A DNA stretch of 64,000 nt from Streptomyces sp. NBC_00461. Lineage in GTDB: Bacteria > Actinomycetota > Actinomycetes > Streptomycetales > Streptomycetaceae. This document shows, one piece after another, positions 27,020-35,067 of the stretch. How positions within the stretch are numbered: the first letter of the stretch is position 1; every line of letters starts with the position of its first letter. Under the pieces are notes generated by a model. That model had not been told where the DNA came from. It made no database searches and was given only the letters and a program-made list of their open reading frames with translations. The DNA is taken from NCBI RefSeq assembly GCF_036013935.1, contig NZ_CP107902.1, positions 9,023,001 through 9,087,000 on the forward strand. The letters run 5' to 3'. The position numbers and the translations under genes are program-made.

Positions 27020-27886
27020 CTACAGCGCCCGGAACAGCCCTTCCTGGACCACGGACACGAGCAGCCGTCCCTGCCCGTCGTAGATCCGGCCGCGGGCAAG
27101 ACCCCGGCCGCCCGTCGCGATCGGCGACTCCTGGTCGTAGAGGAACCACTCGTCCGCGCGGAACGGCCGGTGGAACCACATGGCGTGGTCCAGCGACGCC
27201 ATGTCGAAACTCCGCGGGCCCCACAGGGGTTCGATCGGGATGCGGACAGCGTCCAGGAGGGTCATGTCGCTGGCGTAGGTCAGCGCGCAGGTGTGCACGA
27301 GCGGGTCGTCGCCGAGCGGGCCGACCGCACGCATCCACACAGCGCTGCGCGGCTCGGCGTCCTTGATCTCCTCGGGCGTCCAGCGCAGCCGGTCCACATA
27401 CCGGATGTCGAAGGGCTGACGCCGGGCCATCCGCTCCAACTGCTCGGGCAGCTCGCCGAGATGCTCGCGGACCTCCTGCATCACCGTCGGCAGCGACTCG
27501 GGGTCCGGGACCTTGCGGGCCGGCGGCAGCTGGTGCTCGAAGGGTCCTTCCTCAGGCTTGTGAAAGGAGGCGGTGAGATTGAAGATCGTGCGTCCCTGCT
27601 GCACGGCCGTGACCCGGCGGGTCGTGAAGGACCTGCCGTCGCGCACCCGCTCCACCTGGTACACGATGGGCACGCCCGGCCGGCCCGGGCGCAGGAAATA
27701 CGCGTGCAGTGAGTGCACGGGACGGTCGCCGTCCGTGGTGCGGCCGGCGGCGACCAGCGCCTGGCCCGCCACCTGGCCCCCGAAGACCCGCTGCAGGGAC
27801 TCCTGCGGGCTGCGGCCACGGAAGATGTTGACCTCGATCTGCTCCAGGTCGAGCAGGTCGACGAGTCTCTCGGCCGGGTTCGTCAT
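27020..27886 (-). CDS. tesB: acyl-CoA thioesterase II
   Basis: This 288-residue double-hotdog TesB enzyme hydrolyses medium and long acyl-CoAs. It shows the N-terminal hotdog motif VFGGQVAGQALVAA, the VHSLHAYFLRPG strand, the catalytic Asp region SLDHAMWFHRPFRADEW (about residue 230) and the closing VVQEGLFR. The start ATG 27886 gives the family N-terminus. It lies 19 bp after the DUF3516 helicase stop and is probably co-transcribed with it. Confidence 0.93.
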   Translation of the reverse strand: MTNPAERLVDLLDLEQIEVNIFRGRSPQESLQRVFGGQVAGQALVAAGRTTDGDRPVHSLHAYFLRPGRPGVPIVYQVERVRDGRSFTTRRVTAVQQGRTIFNLTASFHKPEEGPFEHQLPPARKVPDPESLPTVMQEVREHLGELPEQLERMARRQPFDIRYVDRLRWTPEEIKDAEPRSAVWMRAVGPLGDDPLVHTCALTYASDMTLLDAVRIPIEPLWGPRSFDMASLDHAMWFHRPFRADEWFLYDQESPIATGGRGLARGRIYDGQGRLLVSVVQEGLFRAL

Positions 27887-27905
27887 GCGGGGGTTTCTCC
27901 TTGGC

Positions 27906-30419
27906 TCACAGCTGGCCGACATCGGTGACACGGACGATCGCACGGCCCTCCGCGTCGGAGGCCGCGAGGTCGATCTCCGCGCTGATGCCCCAGTCATGAT
28001 CGCCGTTCGGGTCGGCGAAGATCTGGCGAGCGCGCCACAGGCCGTGCTCCGGCTCCTCCTCGATGAGCAGCAGCTTGGGGCCTCGGGCATCGGGGCCGGT
28101 GCCCAGGTCGTCGTACTCGTCCCAGTACTTGTCCATCGCCTCGCCCCACGCGTCGGCGTCCCAGCCGGACTCGGCGTCCAACTCGCCCAGCTCCTCGACG
28201 TGGTCGAGGGCGGCCAGCTCGACGCGGCGGAACATCGCGTTGCGGACCAGGACCCGGAAGGCACGCGCGTTGGAGGTGACCGGCTTGACCTCGTCGGCCT
28301 TCTCCTGGGCCTCCTCGGCGGTCATCTCCTCCGGGTTGGCGAGCTGCTCCCACTCGTCCAGCAGGCTGGAGTCGACCTGGCGGACCATCTCGCCGAGCCA
28401 CTCGATCAGGTCCTGCAGGTCCTCGGACTTGAGGTCGTCCGGGATGTTGTGGTCGAGGGTCTTGTAGGCGCTCGCGAGGTAGCGCAGCACGATGCCCTCG
28501 GTGCGGGCCAGCTCGTAGAACGACACCAACTCCGTGAAGGACATCGCCCGTTCGTACATGTCGCGGATGACGGACTTCGGCGACAGCGGATGGTCGCCCA
28601 CCCAGGGATGGCTCTTGCGGTACGTGTCGTAGGCGTGGAAGAGCAGCTCCTCCAGCGGCTTGGGGTAGCTGATGTCCTGGAGGCGCTCCATGCGCTCCTC
28701 GTACTCGACGCCGTCAGCCTTCATCGCGGCCACGGCCTCGCCCTTGGCCTTGTTCAGCTGGGCGACGAGGATCTGCCGCGGGTCGTCCAGCGTCGACTCG
28801 ACGACGGACACCATGTCCAGCGCGTAGGACGGCGACTCCGGTTCGAGCAGTTCGAACGCGGCGAGCGCGAAGGTGGACAGCGGCTGGTTGAGGGCGAAGT
28901 CCTGCTGCAGGTCCACGGTGAGGCGGACGATGCGGCCCGTGGCGTCCGGCTCGTCGAGTTTCTCCACGATGCCGCCGTCCAGCAGCGAGCGGTAGATCGC
29001 GATCGCGCGCCGGATGTGCCTCAGCTGCTGCTTGCGCGGCTCGTGGTTGTCCTCCAGGAGGTGCCGCATCGCCTCGAAGGCGTTGCCCGGGCGGGCGATC
29101 ACCGACAGCAGCATCGTGTGCGTCACCCGGAAGCGGGAGGTCAGCGGCTCCGGATCGGAGGTGATGAGCTTGTCGAAGGTGCTCTCCTGCCAGCCGACGA
29201 AGCCCTCCGGCGCCTTCTTGCGGACGACCTTGCGGCGCTTCTTCGGGTCGTCGCCCGCCTTGGCCAGCGCCTTCTCGTTCTCGACGACGTGCTCGGGGGC
29301 CTGGGCGATGACGAAGCCCGCCGTGTCGAACCCGGCCCGCCCGGCCCGACCCGCGATCTGATGGAACTCACGGGCCCGCAGCGTGCGGACACGGCTCCCG
29401 TCGTACTTGGTCAGGGCTGTGAACAGCACCGTGCGGATGGGCACGTTGACGCCGACGCCCAGGGTGTCCGTGCCGCAGATCACCTTCAGCAGACCGGCCT
29501 GGGCGAGCTTCTCCACCAGCCGCCGGTACTTGGGCAGCATGCCGGCGTGATGCACGCCGATGCCGTGCCGCACGTAACGCGAGAGGTTGCGGCCGAACTT
29601 GGTGGTGAAGCGGAAGTTGCCGATCAGCTCCGCGATCCGGTCCTTCTCCTCGCGCGTGCACATGTTGATGCTCATCAGCGCCTGCGCCCGCTCCACTGCC
29701 TGCGCCTGCGTGAAGTGCACGATGTAGACCGGGGCCTGCCTGGTCTCCAGCAGCTCGGTCAGCGTCTCCGTGAGCGGGGTGAGCCGGTATTCGTAGGAGA
29801 GGGGTACCGGGCGGGTCGCCGAGCGGACCACCGACGTGGGGCGCCCGGTGCGCCGCGTGAGGTCCTTCTCGAACATCGAGACGTCGCCGAGCGTGGCGGA
29901 CATCAGGACGAACTGCGCCTGGGGCAGCTCCAGGATCGGGATCTGCCAGGCCCAGCCGCGGTCCCCCTCCGCGTAGAAGTGGAACTCGTCCATGACGACC
30001 TGGCCGACGTCGGCGTTCTTTCCGTCGCGCAGTGCGATCGAGGCGAGCACTTCGGCGGTGCAGCAGATGACGGGCGCATCCGAGTTCACGGACGCGTCGC
30101 CGGTCAGCATGCCGACGTTCTCGGTGCCGAAGATCTTGCACAGTTCGAAGAACTTCTCCGACACCAGCGCCTTGATCGGCGCCGTGTAGAAGGTGACCTC
30201 GTCCCGGGCCAGGGCGGCGAAGTGGGCGCCCGCAGCGATCATGCTCTTGCCGGAGCCGGTGGGCGTCGACACGATCACGTTCGCCCCGGAGACCGCCTCG
30301 ATCAGCGCTTCCTCCTGGTGGGAGTAGAGCGTGAGACCGCGCTCCTGGGCCCACGACTCGAAGGCTTCGTAGAGGGCGTCGGGGTCGGCGGTCGGCGGCA
30401 GCTGATCGATGAGGGTCAC
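27906..30419 (-). CDS. DEAD/DEAH-box RNA helicase, Ski2-like, DUF3516
   Basis: This 837-residue superfamily 2 helicase of the Ski2/Mtr4 type is common in actinobacteria. It has Walker A STPTGSGKSMIAAG (about residue 52), DEFH box VVMDEFHFYAEGD, SAT motif LMSATLG, and motif VI FHQIAGRAGRAGFDT. The C-terminal third is the DUF3516 region. It is expected to unwind structured RNA. GTG 30419 is chosen because the family begins TLIDQLPPTADPD; the upstream ATG 30449 has no ribosome-binding site. It is followed by tesB. Confidence 0.93.
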   Translation of the reverse strand: MTLIDQLPPTADPDALYEAFESWAQERGLTLYSHQEEALIEAVSGANVIVSTPTGSGKSMIAAGAHFAALARDEVTFYTAPIKALVSEKFFELCKIFGTENVGMLTGDASVNSDAPVICCTAEVLASIALRDGKNADVGQVVMDEFHFYAEGDRGWAWQIPILELPQAQFVLMSATLGDVSMFEKDLTRRTGRPTSVVRSATRPVPLSYEYRLTPLTETLTELLETRQAPVYIVHFTQAQAVERAQALMSINMCTREEKDRIAELIGNFRFTTKFGRNLSRYVRHGIGVHHAGMLPKYRRLVEKLAQAGLLKVICGTDTLGVGVNVPIRTVLFTALTKYDGSRVRTLRAREFHQIAGRAGRAGFDTAGFVIAQAPEHVVENEKALAKAGDDPKKRRKVVRKKAPEGFVGWQESTFDKLITSDPEPLTSRFRVTHTMLLSVIARPGNAFEAMRHLLEDNHEPRKQQLRHIRRAIAIYRSLLDGGIVEKLDEPDATGRIVRLTVDLQQDFALNQPLSTFALAAFELLEPESPSYALDMVSVVESTLDDPRQILVAQLNKAKGEAVAAMKADGVEYEERMERLQDISYPKPLEELLFHAYDTYRKSHPWVGDHPLSPKSVIRDMYERAMSFTELVSFYELARTEGIVLRYLASAYKTLDHNIPDDLKSEDLQDLIEWLGEMVRQVDSSLLDEWEQLANPEEMTAEEAQEKADEVKPVTSNARAFRVLVRNAMFRRVELAALDHVEELGELDAESGWDADAWGEAMDKYWDEYDDLGTGPDARGPKLLLIEEEPEHGLWRARQIFADPNGDHDWGISAEIDLAASDAEGRAIVRVTDVGQL

Positions 30420-30564
30420 GCCCCCATCTTGCCTGGCGTCCTCCCTCATAGGGGAATCGGTTGTCACCACGAAGATCACGACCAGTACGCTGTGACGCCG
30501 ACGGAGTGTCAGCACACCCGGTCAACTGGACAGCGGCACAAGACGAATGGGGCGGGCAACGGCC

Positions 30565-31359
30565 ATGATGGGACCAGCACACTCACTGTCGGGCGCCGCC
30601 GCCTGGCTCGGCGTCGGTGCGGCGGCCGCGGCGACCGGGCACGCCATGCCCTGGCCCGTCCTCCTGGTCGGTGCCCTGATCTGCGCCGGAGCCGCGCTCG
30701 CACCGGACCTGGACCACAAGGCGGCCACCATCTCGAGGGCCTTCGGTCCCCTCTCACGCGGGCTGTGCGAGATCGTCGACAAGCTCTCCTACGCCGTCTA
30801 CAAGGCGACGAGGAAGCAGGGCGACCCGCGCCGCGCCGGCGGCCACCGCACGCTCACCCACACCTGGCTGTGGGCTGTCCTGCTCGGCGCGGGTACGTCG
30901 GTCGCCGCCATCACCGGTGGCCGCTGGGCGGTCCTCGCCATCCTCTTCGTCCACATGGTGCTGGCCATCGAGGGCCTGTTGTGGCGGGCGGCCCGGGGGT
31001 CCAGCAGCGACATCCTGGTCTGGCTGCTGGCCGCGACCAGCGCGTGGATCCTCGCGAGCGTCCTGGACAAGCCGGGCAACGGATCGGACTGGCTGTTCAC
31101 GCAGCCCGGCCAGGCGTACCTGTGGCTGGGTCTGCCGATCGTGCTGGGCGCGATAGTGCACGACATCGGGGACGCGCTGACGGTCTCGGGGTGCCCGATC
31201 CTGTGGCCGATCCCGGTGGGCCGCAAGCGCTGGTACCCGATCGGTCCGCCGAAGTTCATGCGGTTCCGGGCGGGCAGCTGGGTCGAGCTCAAGGTGCTGA
31301 TGCCGGTGTTCATGCTGCTCGGTGGAGTGGGCTGCGCGGCGGCGCTGAACTTCATATAG
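30565..31359 (+). CDS. YdjM-family membrane metal-dependent hydrolase
   Basis: This 264-residue (approximately) integral-membrane protein of the YdjM/LexA-binding inner-membrane hydrolase family keeps metal-binding motifs between membrane segments: PAHSLSG near the start, APDLDHKAATI, and GGHRTLTHT. Four to five hydrophobic stretches follow. The start is ATG 30565 (ATGATG) by family similarity; ATG 30547 is also open. It is divergent from the DUF3516 helicase over about 145 bp. Its substrate is unknown. Confidence 0.82.
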   Translation: MMGPAHSLSGAAAWLGVGAAAAATGHAMPWPVLLVGALICAGAALAPDLDHKAATISRAFGPLSRGLCEIVDKLSYAVYKATRKQGDPRRAGGHRTLTHTWLWAVLLGAGTSVAAITGGRWAVLAILFVHMVLAIEGLLWRAARGSSSDILVWLLAATSAWILASVLDKPGNGSDWLFTQPGQAYLWLGLPIVLGAIVHDIGDALTVSGCPILWPIPVGRKRWYPIGPPKFMRFRAGSWVELKVLMPVFMLLGGVGCAAALNFI

Positions 31360-31421
31360 GGGGCGGCCCCCTCGGGGCGGGGCCCGGCTGCTGCGGCCTC
31401 ACCCCGGAGGGGTCGCGGAGG

Positions 31422-31931
31422 TCAGTCCCGCCACTGCTCCGTCGGAGCCACCCCGGGAAGGGGCCTGCCGATGGTGGCGAGGGGGATGAAGAAGAAACCC
31501 TGGCCGATCGCGAAGGCCAGCGTTGTCAGAGCCTTCTCGTCGTAGTGCCGGGACACCTCGGCGTACAGGTCGGCGGAGACGCGCTCGCCGTGCGGGTTCG
31601 GGGTGAGCACGGCCTCGACCAGCGCCAGTGCGGCACGCTCGGCGTCCGTGAAGTAGGGCGCGTCGTGCCACGACGACACCCCCGTGATCCGCTCCTCGGA
31701 CTCGCCGGCCCGGCGCAGGCTGCCGGTGTGCATGACGGTCAGGTAGGTGTTGCCGACCAGCTGGCCGGTCCGCAGATGGACCAGGTTGATCGTGGTCTGG
31801 GGGACCGAACCGTTGCCGACGGCCTTGAAAAGGGCTTCGGCGACCGGCCCGAACTCGGGGACGGTCTTGAGCGGGTTGGGCAGGCGCGACTCAGTGGTCG
31901 TTGCGTCCGTGCTGACTGCGTCAGTGGTCAT
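31422..31931 (-). CDS. carboxymuconolactone decarboxylase/AhpD-like protein without catalytic cysteines
   Basis: This 169-residue AhpD-like helical-bundle protein aligns with the CMD family through INLVHLRTGQLVGNTYLTVMH and the C-terminal ALTTLAFAIGQGFFFIP. At the place where AhpD enzymes have CxxC it reads NTYL, and the whole protein contains no cysteine, so peroxidase or disulfide reductase chemistry is ruled out. It may be a decarboxylase-like or purely structural member. The gene is monocistronic. Confidence 0.82.
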   Translation of the reverse strand: MTTDAVSTDATTTESRLPNPLKTVPEFGPVAEALFKAVGNGSVPQTTINLVHLRTGQLVGNTYLTVMHTGSLRRAGESEERITGVSSWHDAPYFTDAERAALALVEAVLTPNPHGERVSADLYAEVSRHYDEKALTTLAFAIGQGFFFIPLATIGRPLPGVAPTEQWRD

Positions 31932-32054
31932 GGCTTTTCCTCACCGGGGTCTTCGAGATCTTCGAACTGCTTCTGTCTCAGTGACGGATCTCGAAGCCCG
32001 GATGTGACCGCCGGACGCCAGGAATTCCCGATCGGCCCCGTGCAGCCGCAGGGG

Positions 32055-32321
32055 TCAGCCGGTGGAACCCCGTTCGGCCCCGCCCCCGTAGCGCCGCTCG
32101 AACTGGGCGATGCGGCCCTCCGTGTCCACCGTCCGCGCCTTGCCGGTGTAGAACGGGTGGCTCTCGGAGGAGATCTCCACGTCCACCACCGGGTAGGTCT
32201 CGCCGTCGTCCCACTCGATGGTCTGGTTGCTGGTCGCGGTGGACCGGGTCAGGAAGGCGTAGCCTGCCGCGCGGTCGCGGAAGACCACCTGGTGGTAGTC
32301 GGGCTGCTTGTCCTGCTGCAT
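32055..32321 (-). CDS. rpmE2: 50S ribosomal protein L31 type B (zinc-free paralogue)
   Basis: This 88-residue L31 type B contains the conserved [19 protein letters not shown] and SHPFYTGK motifs but none of the cysteines of the zinc-binding type. In Streptomyces this C-minus paralogue replaces the zinc form under zinc starvation and is controlled by Zur. I see no AT-rich Zur dyad in the 27 bp upstream of the start; a site could lie before the preceding gene if they share an mRNA. AAGGAG precedes ATG 32321. Confidence 0.93.
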   Translation of the reverse strand: MQQDKQPDYHQVVFRDRAAGYAFLTRSTATSNQTIEWDDGETYPVVDVEISSESHPFYTGKARTVDTEGRIAQFERRYGGGAERGSTG

Positions 32322-32348
32322 AGGTGCTCCTTGACTGGTGGCGACTGC

Positions 32349-32819
32349 TCAGCCGGACAGGGCGTCCTCGTCGACGATGTGCATCGCGGCCTCCTCGGCG
32401 GACGCCGCCGCGCCGTCGATGCCCACGTCCGTGGCGACCATGGCGCTCTCGTCGTCCTCGTGCGCGCCCTCGTCGGGTGCCACGAGACGGCCGGAGCGGG
32501 CGGTGCCGACCTCGTTGTCCAGGAGTTCGCCGTCGGTGCCGTCGCAGTCGCCGATGCCGTCGTCGTCGGGCGTCACGAGGTCCGGCAGTTCCTCGGCGAG
32601 CCGCTGGTCCAGCGTCTCCCCGTGCCGTCGTTCCGCCGCCGTCACATCGGCACGCTCCACCGCCCATGGTCTGTCCGGAGGGGACCAGCCCCGGTCGAGG
32701 GGGTCGTCGACACCATCGTTGACCAGGGAGTCCTCCGAGTCGAGCAGCCCGGAGTCCTCCTGGATCTCGGATCCGTTGGGCTGGTAGACGTCGTCTCCCC
32801 ATCCGTCGGCGCTGTTCAC
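32349..32819 (-). CDS. DUF5709 family acidic protein
   Basis: This 156-residue, strongly acidic protein matches DUF5709: VYQP near the N-terminus, DDPLDRGWSPPDRPWAVE, GETLDQRLAEELPD, then SGRLVAPDEGAH and ATDVGIDGAAASAEEAAMH. It has no membrane segment. GTG 32819 follows GGAGG. It lies 27 bp upstream of the L31 type B gene in the same direction, so the two may share an mRNA. The function is unknown. Confidence 0.85.
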   Translation of the reverse strand: MNSADGWGDDVYQPNGSEIQEDSGLLDSEDSLVNDGVDDPLDRGWSPPDRPWAVERADVTAAERRHGETLDQRLAEELPDLVTPDDDGIGDCDGTDGELLDNEVGTARSGRLVAPDEGAHEDDESAMVATDVGIDGAAASAEEAAMHIVDEDALSG

Positions 32820-33085
32820 GGGAACCTCCAGGTGATGGGGACGGCCCGTCTCACCGCGCTGGGCGTCGGACCGCCGTCACGCGGGGCACAGGCTGCACCC
32901 GGCAGAACCCACGGTCCCAGGAGCTTCCCCGAGCCGGTGCCGTTATCCAGCCTTCCACCCCTTTTCGTGACTGCGCAACGGCACGGCACGAGGAGGTACC
33001 AGGTGCCGGGGACCGGCCCGTCGGTCGGGTGCGGTCGGTCGGCTCCCGTCGATCATGTCCGGTCGGCGTGCACCGGGACGGGACG

Positions 33086-33754
33086 TCAGCTCCGCAGAGC
33101 GGCCGACGACCAGACGTGCCCGTCGTCCGTCACCAGATCGACGCGGTCGATGGCGCCCGCGGATCCGTAGGCGATCCAGGTGGCCCGGCCGGACGGCGGC
33201 ATCCACCATTGGCCGACGCTGCGGGTGGAGCCGTCCTTGAGGAGGAGACGGCAGGTGTAGTGGGTGCCGGGCCGTCCGTCCGTGATCTGCATGACCACGA
33301 CGTGCTCGTCGCCGGCACGGCTCGGTTCCACGGTGCCGACCTTCGCCCCCGAACCCGTGACCAGCAGGGCTCCGTGATCGCTCGCGGCCACCTGGACCGG
33401 CGCCGACTCGTGGTGCAGGACAGTGGTGCCGACGGCGCCCAGGCAGAGGCCGGCCGCGGCGGCCGCGGCGACCAGCAGCGGGGTCCGGTGGAACCGGCGC
33501 GCGGAGGAGGGGCGGCGCAGTTCCAGGCGGCTGAGGACCCGGGCGTCGAAGCCGGGCGGCGCCGCGACCGCGGGGGCCGCCGGCAGTACCGCGTCGACGG
33601 CCGCCGACAGATCGTCGTACGCCGAGCGGCAGGAGGTGCACACGGTGAGATGGCGCAGCAGCTCAGCCGGTTCGCCGGGGAGGGTGCCGAGAGCCAGGGC
33701 GGTCAGTTCGTCATCGTCAGGGTGATGTTCCCGGGCGTCTGAGTGACGTTTCAT
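33086..33754 (-). CDS. anti-sigma factor with zinc-finger domain
   Basis: This 222-residue membrane anti-sigma factor has an N-terminal cytoplasmic anti-sigma domain with a zinc-binding HLTVCTSC (His35, Cys39, Cys42), one membrane helix (about residues 93-113, LLVAAAAAAGLCLGAVGTTVL) and an extracytoplasmic domain of about 105 residues. The start ATG 33754 lies inside the end of the sigma gene (38-bp overlap) behind AGGAGGG. It should hold the ECF sigma factor inactive until an envelope signal arrives. Confidence 0.9.
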   Translation of the reverse strand: MKRHSDAREHHPDDDELTALALGTLPGEPAELLRHLTVCTSCRSAYDDLSAAVDAVLPAAPAVAAPPGFDARVLSRLELRRPSSARRFHRTPLLVAAAAAAGLCLGAVGTTVLHHESAPVQVAASDHGALLVTGSGAKVGTVEPSRAGDEHVVVMQITDGRPGTHYTCRLLLKDGSTRSVGQWWMPPSGRATWIAYGSAGAIDRVDLVTDDGHVWSSAALRS

Positions 33755-34340
33755 CGCGGCTTCCCTCCTTCAACGCGTCGCGCAGTCTGCGCAGGCCGGT
33801 GCGGATGCGGGTCTTGGCTGTGCCCAGGGGGATGTGCTCCTGCCGGCCCACCTCGGCGGCGGTGCATCCGCCCAGCACGGCGAGGGCGACCGCGCGGGCC
33901 TGCTCGACGGGCAGGACCCGCAGCCGGGCGAGGGCGCGCTCGCTCTCCAGGGCGGCGAGGGCCTGCCGCGCCGTGCCGTCGGAGTCGGTCTCCGCCCGCA
34001 GGGTCACATCCAGCAGCCGCTCCAAGGTCTCCGCGAGGACAGGCGTGGAGTGCCGGGCCCGTACGGCGTCGATCGCGGCGTTACGGGTGATGGTCAGCAG
34101 CCAGGTGAGCGCCGAGGCCCGCCGGGGGTCGTAGCTCCCCGCCGCCCGCCAGGCCCGTACGAACACCTCCTGGCTCACGTCCTCGGCCAGCGCCGGATCG
34201 CGGGTCACGGACAGTGCCAGACCGTAGACCGCGTCCTGGAACCGGCGGACGAACGCGGCCGCCGCCTGCTCGTCGCCCAGTGCGAAGCCGGCGACGAGCG
34301 AGGCGTCGTCGACCCGGTCCGCACGCGGGAACAGTTCCAC
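33717..34340 (-). CDS. ECF sigma factor
   Basis: This 207-residue extracytoplasmic-function sigma factor has region 2 (DVSQEVFVRAWRAAGSYDP, then ALTWLLTITRNAAIDAVR) and region 4 (EVGRQEHIPLGTAKTRIRTGLRRLRDAL). The start is placed at GTG 34340 because a candidate -10 element ends 8 bp upstream, predicting a leaderless mRNA; the frame continues upstream without sigma similarity. It is translationally linked to its anti-sigma gene. With the lipoprotein gene facing it across a matching promoter element, the set resembles SigK/ECF19-type loci. Confidence 0.9.
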   Translation of the reverse strand: MELFPRADRVDDASLVAGFALGDEQAAAAFVRRFQDAVYGLALSVTRDPALAEDVSQEVFVRAWRAAGSYDPRRASALTWLLTITRNAAIDAVRARHSTPVLAETLERLLDVTLRAETDSDGTARQALAALESERALARLRVLPVEQARAVALAVLGGCTAAEVGRQEHIPLGTAKTRIRTGLRRLRDALKEGSRDETSLRRPGTSP

Positions 34341-34348
34341 ACCCTTGG

Positions 34349-34375
34349 GTACGTATGGATGGGCCGAAGGGATTG
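34349..34375 (-). promoter_or_regulatory. candidate ECF promoter of the sigma/anti-sigma operon
   Basis: On the minus strand CAATCC (34375-34370) is followed after exactly 16 bases by CGTAC (34353-34349). The distance to GTG 34340 predicts transcription starting at or next to the start codon. The same element with the same spacing drives the opposite gene. This is self-regulation in the usual ECF manner. Confidence 0.6.
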
Positions 34376-34409
34376 AACGACTGCCGAAAGAATTGAGCGC
34401 GAACCGCCC

Positions 34410-34436
34410 CAATCCGTCGGTGCCGCTCGTCCGTAC
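34410..34436 (+). promoter_or_regulatory. candidate ECF promoter of the lipoprotein gene
   Basis: CAATCC (34410-34415), 16 bases, then CGTAC (34432-34436) form the mirror of the sigma-operon element. The predicted 5' leader is about 20 bases before ATG 34465 and contains AAGGACGGAG. Identical hexamer, pentamer and spacing in two divergent promoters support recognition by one sigma factor. Confidence 0.6.
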
Positions 34437-34464
34437 AACCTCCGTCAGGAAGGACGGAGACATC

Positions 34465-35016
34465 ATGAGGCGAGAGATCATGGGGCGAAGCGGCATCACC
34501 GTGGCGGGGTTCGCCATCGCGGCACTCGCGCTGGCCGGCTGCGGCGGAGGAAGCGGGAGCGGGAGCGGAGCCGGTGGCGCACAGAAGGGCAGCCCGGCAG
34601 CGGCAGTCATGGACACCTCCACCATCAAGGCCGGTCACTCGAAGCTGGGCGACATCCTCGTCGACGGCAAGGGACGCACGTTGTACCTGTTCACCGAGGA
34701 CGGCAAGAACACCAACTCGATGAACTGTGACGCCGCGTGCCTCAAGCTGTGGCCGCGCATGGAAGGCAAGCCGCACGCGGGCTCCGGCGTGGACGCCGGT
34801 CTCATCGGCACCACGAAAGGAGCGGTCAAGGCACAGGCGACGTATGCCGGACACCCCCTGTACTACTACGCCAAGGACCGTGCGGCCGGCGATCTCAAGG
34901 GGCAGGGCATCGACAAGATCTGGTACGTCATGAACACCAAGGGCGCGGCGATCAAGAAGGCCGTCCCGGCGTCGAACGGCTACGGCAACGGCAGCAGCGG
35001 CAGTGGCGGCTACTGA
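34465..35016 (+). CDS. lipoprotein with secreted COG4315 repeats
   Basis: This 183-residue lipoprotein precursor has the lipobox LALAGC near residue 25, followed by a flexible GSGSGSG linker. Two PF03640-type repeats follow: LGDILVDGKGRTLYLFTEDG with NCDAACLKLWP, then ATYAGHPLYYYAKD with the closing KIWYVMNTKG. Such proteins sit outside the membrane; their function is unclear, and redox or heme roles have been suggested. The frame opens further upstream, but ATG 34465 gives the signal peptide. It is probably a target of the neighbouring ECF sigma factor. Confidence 0.88.
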   Translation: MRREIMGRSGITVAGFAIAALALAGCGGGSGSGSGAGGAQKGSPAAAVMDTSTIKAGHSKLGDILVDGKGRTLYLFTEDGKNTNSMNCDAACLKLWPRMEGKPHAGSGVDAGLIGTTKGAVKAQATYAGHPLYYYAKDRAAGDLKGQGIDKIWYVMNTKGAAIKKAVPASNGYGNGSSGSGGY

Positions 35017-35067
35017 TGCCGGCCGGGAGCCGCCGCGGTACGGCAGCCCCCGACCGGCTCGGGACAC

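Noticed and set aside
32322..32348. Zur box before the L31 gene
   Set aside because: No AT-rich dyad of the known type is present in the gap.
27573..33170. 1865-codon open frame on the plus strand
   Set aside because: It lies antisense to tesB, the DUF3516 helicase, L31 and others, has low-complexity Arg/Gly-rich translation, and reflects GC bias.
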